DNA of 39,824 bases. Origin: an uncultured Lachnospiraceae bacterium. Lineage in GTDB: Bacteria > Bacillota > Clostridia > Lachnospirales > Lachnospiraceae. Of this stretch, positions 39,810-39,824 are shown piece after piece; position 1 is the stretch's first letter, and every line of letters starts with the position of its first letter. The notes beneath the pieces were generated by a model. The model was not told the DNA's origin. It was given only the letters and a program-made list of their open reading frames with translations, and did not search any database. Both the position numbers and the translations under genes were made by a program. Location of the stretch: NCBI GenBank assembly GCA_910577065.1, contig CAJTLD010000006.1, forward strand, positions 1-39,824. The letters run 5' to 3'.

Positions 39810-39824
39810 TTGAATAATACGGAT
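39810..39824 (+). CDS. mnmE: Probable start of mnmE (5 codons visible)
   Basis: TTG at 39810 follows GGGAGG by 9 nt and opens a frame (MNNTD) to the window edge. The call to mnmE (tRNA-modification GTPase) rests only on the very conserved order yidC-jag-mnmE; five codons cannot prove it. Confidence 0.35.

Noticed and set aside
33040..39824. tRNA, rRNA or other structured RNA genes near the origin
   Set aside because: No cloverleaf, CCA end or rRNA-like sequence is visible in any gap, and the gaps are too short.
1..39824. CRISPR array or insertion sequence
   Set aside because: No regularly spaced repeats and no transposase; the only recombinase is the tyrosine enzyme at 4238-5356.

Overview
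The window is the replication-origin region of a low-to-medium GC, strictly anaerobic Firmicute, most likely a Lachnospiraceae (Clostridium cluster XIVa) member. The evidence is the classic dnaA-dnaN-yaaA-recF-gyrB-gyrA block running one way from an origin and rpmH-rnpA-yidD-yidC-jag running the other way. Also consistent are a glycyl-radical class III ribonucleotide reductase, a clostridial 2[4Fe-4S] ferredoxin, a two-subunit Fe-S fumarase, AAGGAGG-type ribosome binding sites and a CwlD-like cell-wall amidase that hints at sporulation. The family assignment rests on protein character and synteny, not on a database search. I see no rRNA, tRNA or CRISPR array.

Layout, left to right. Positions 1-5750 hold the promoter-proximal end of an exopolysaccharide locus read leftward: a large SF2 helicase with six helicase-associated repeats, a polyprenyl-phosphate sugar-1-phosphate transferase and a GT4 glycosyltransferase cut by the window edge. 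Just upstream lies a tyrosine recombinase gene enclosed by two 25-bp near-identical repeats in inverted orientation. The enclosed segment also carries a perfect consensus sigma-A promoter that now points away from the exopolysaccharide genes into terminators. I interpret this as a candidate recombinase-encoded invertible promoter switch, drawn here in the OFF orientation; it is the most interesting object in the window. Positions 5752-8470 are uxuA-uxuB (hexuronate catabolism). Positions 8657-11303 are an ECF sigma factor with a membrane-anchored beta-propeller protein. Positions 11437-13914 are two cell-wall hydrolases (GH18 plus amidase).

Positions 14162-18960 are accessory and regulatory: a small unknown protein, a MinD-like protein whose gene overlaps by 125 nt an unusual Ser/Thr-kinase gene, mecA with a questionable start codon, a membrane-anchored MerR regulator with a 19-bp-spacer promoter, a DUF1858 protein and a ferredoxin. 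Positions 19010-23555 are a MerR-like gene, dnaB, rplI and gdpP; 23640-25817 is nrdD; 25907-28145 is fumarase beta and alpha and a CmpB-type membrane protein. Positions 28159-36558 are the gyrA-gyrB-recF-yaaA-dnaN-dnaA block. Positions 36559-37023 are the origin with DnaA boxes, and 37024-39725 are rpmH, rnpA, yidD, yidC and jag, with the probable first codons of mnmE at the right edge. Nearly all genes left of the origin are on the minus strand and those right of it on the plus strand, so the core genes are transcribed co-directionally with replication; the exceptions are sigma factor/propeller, mecA and ferredoxin.
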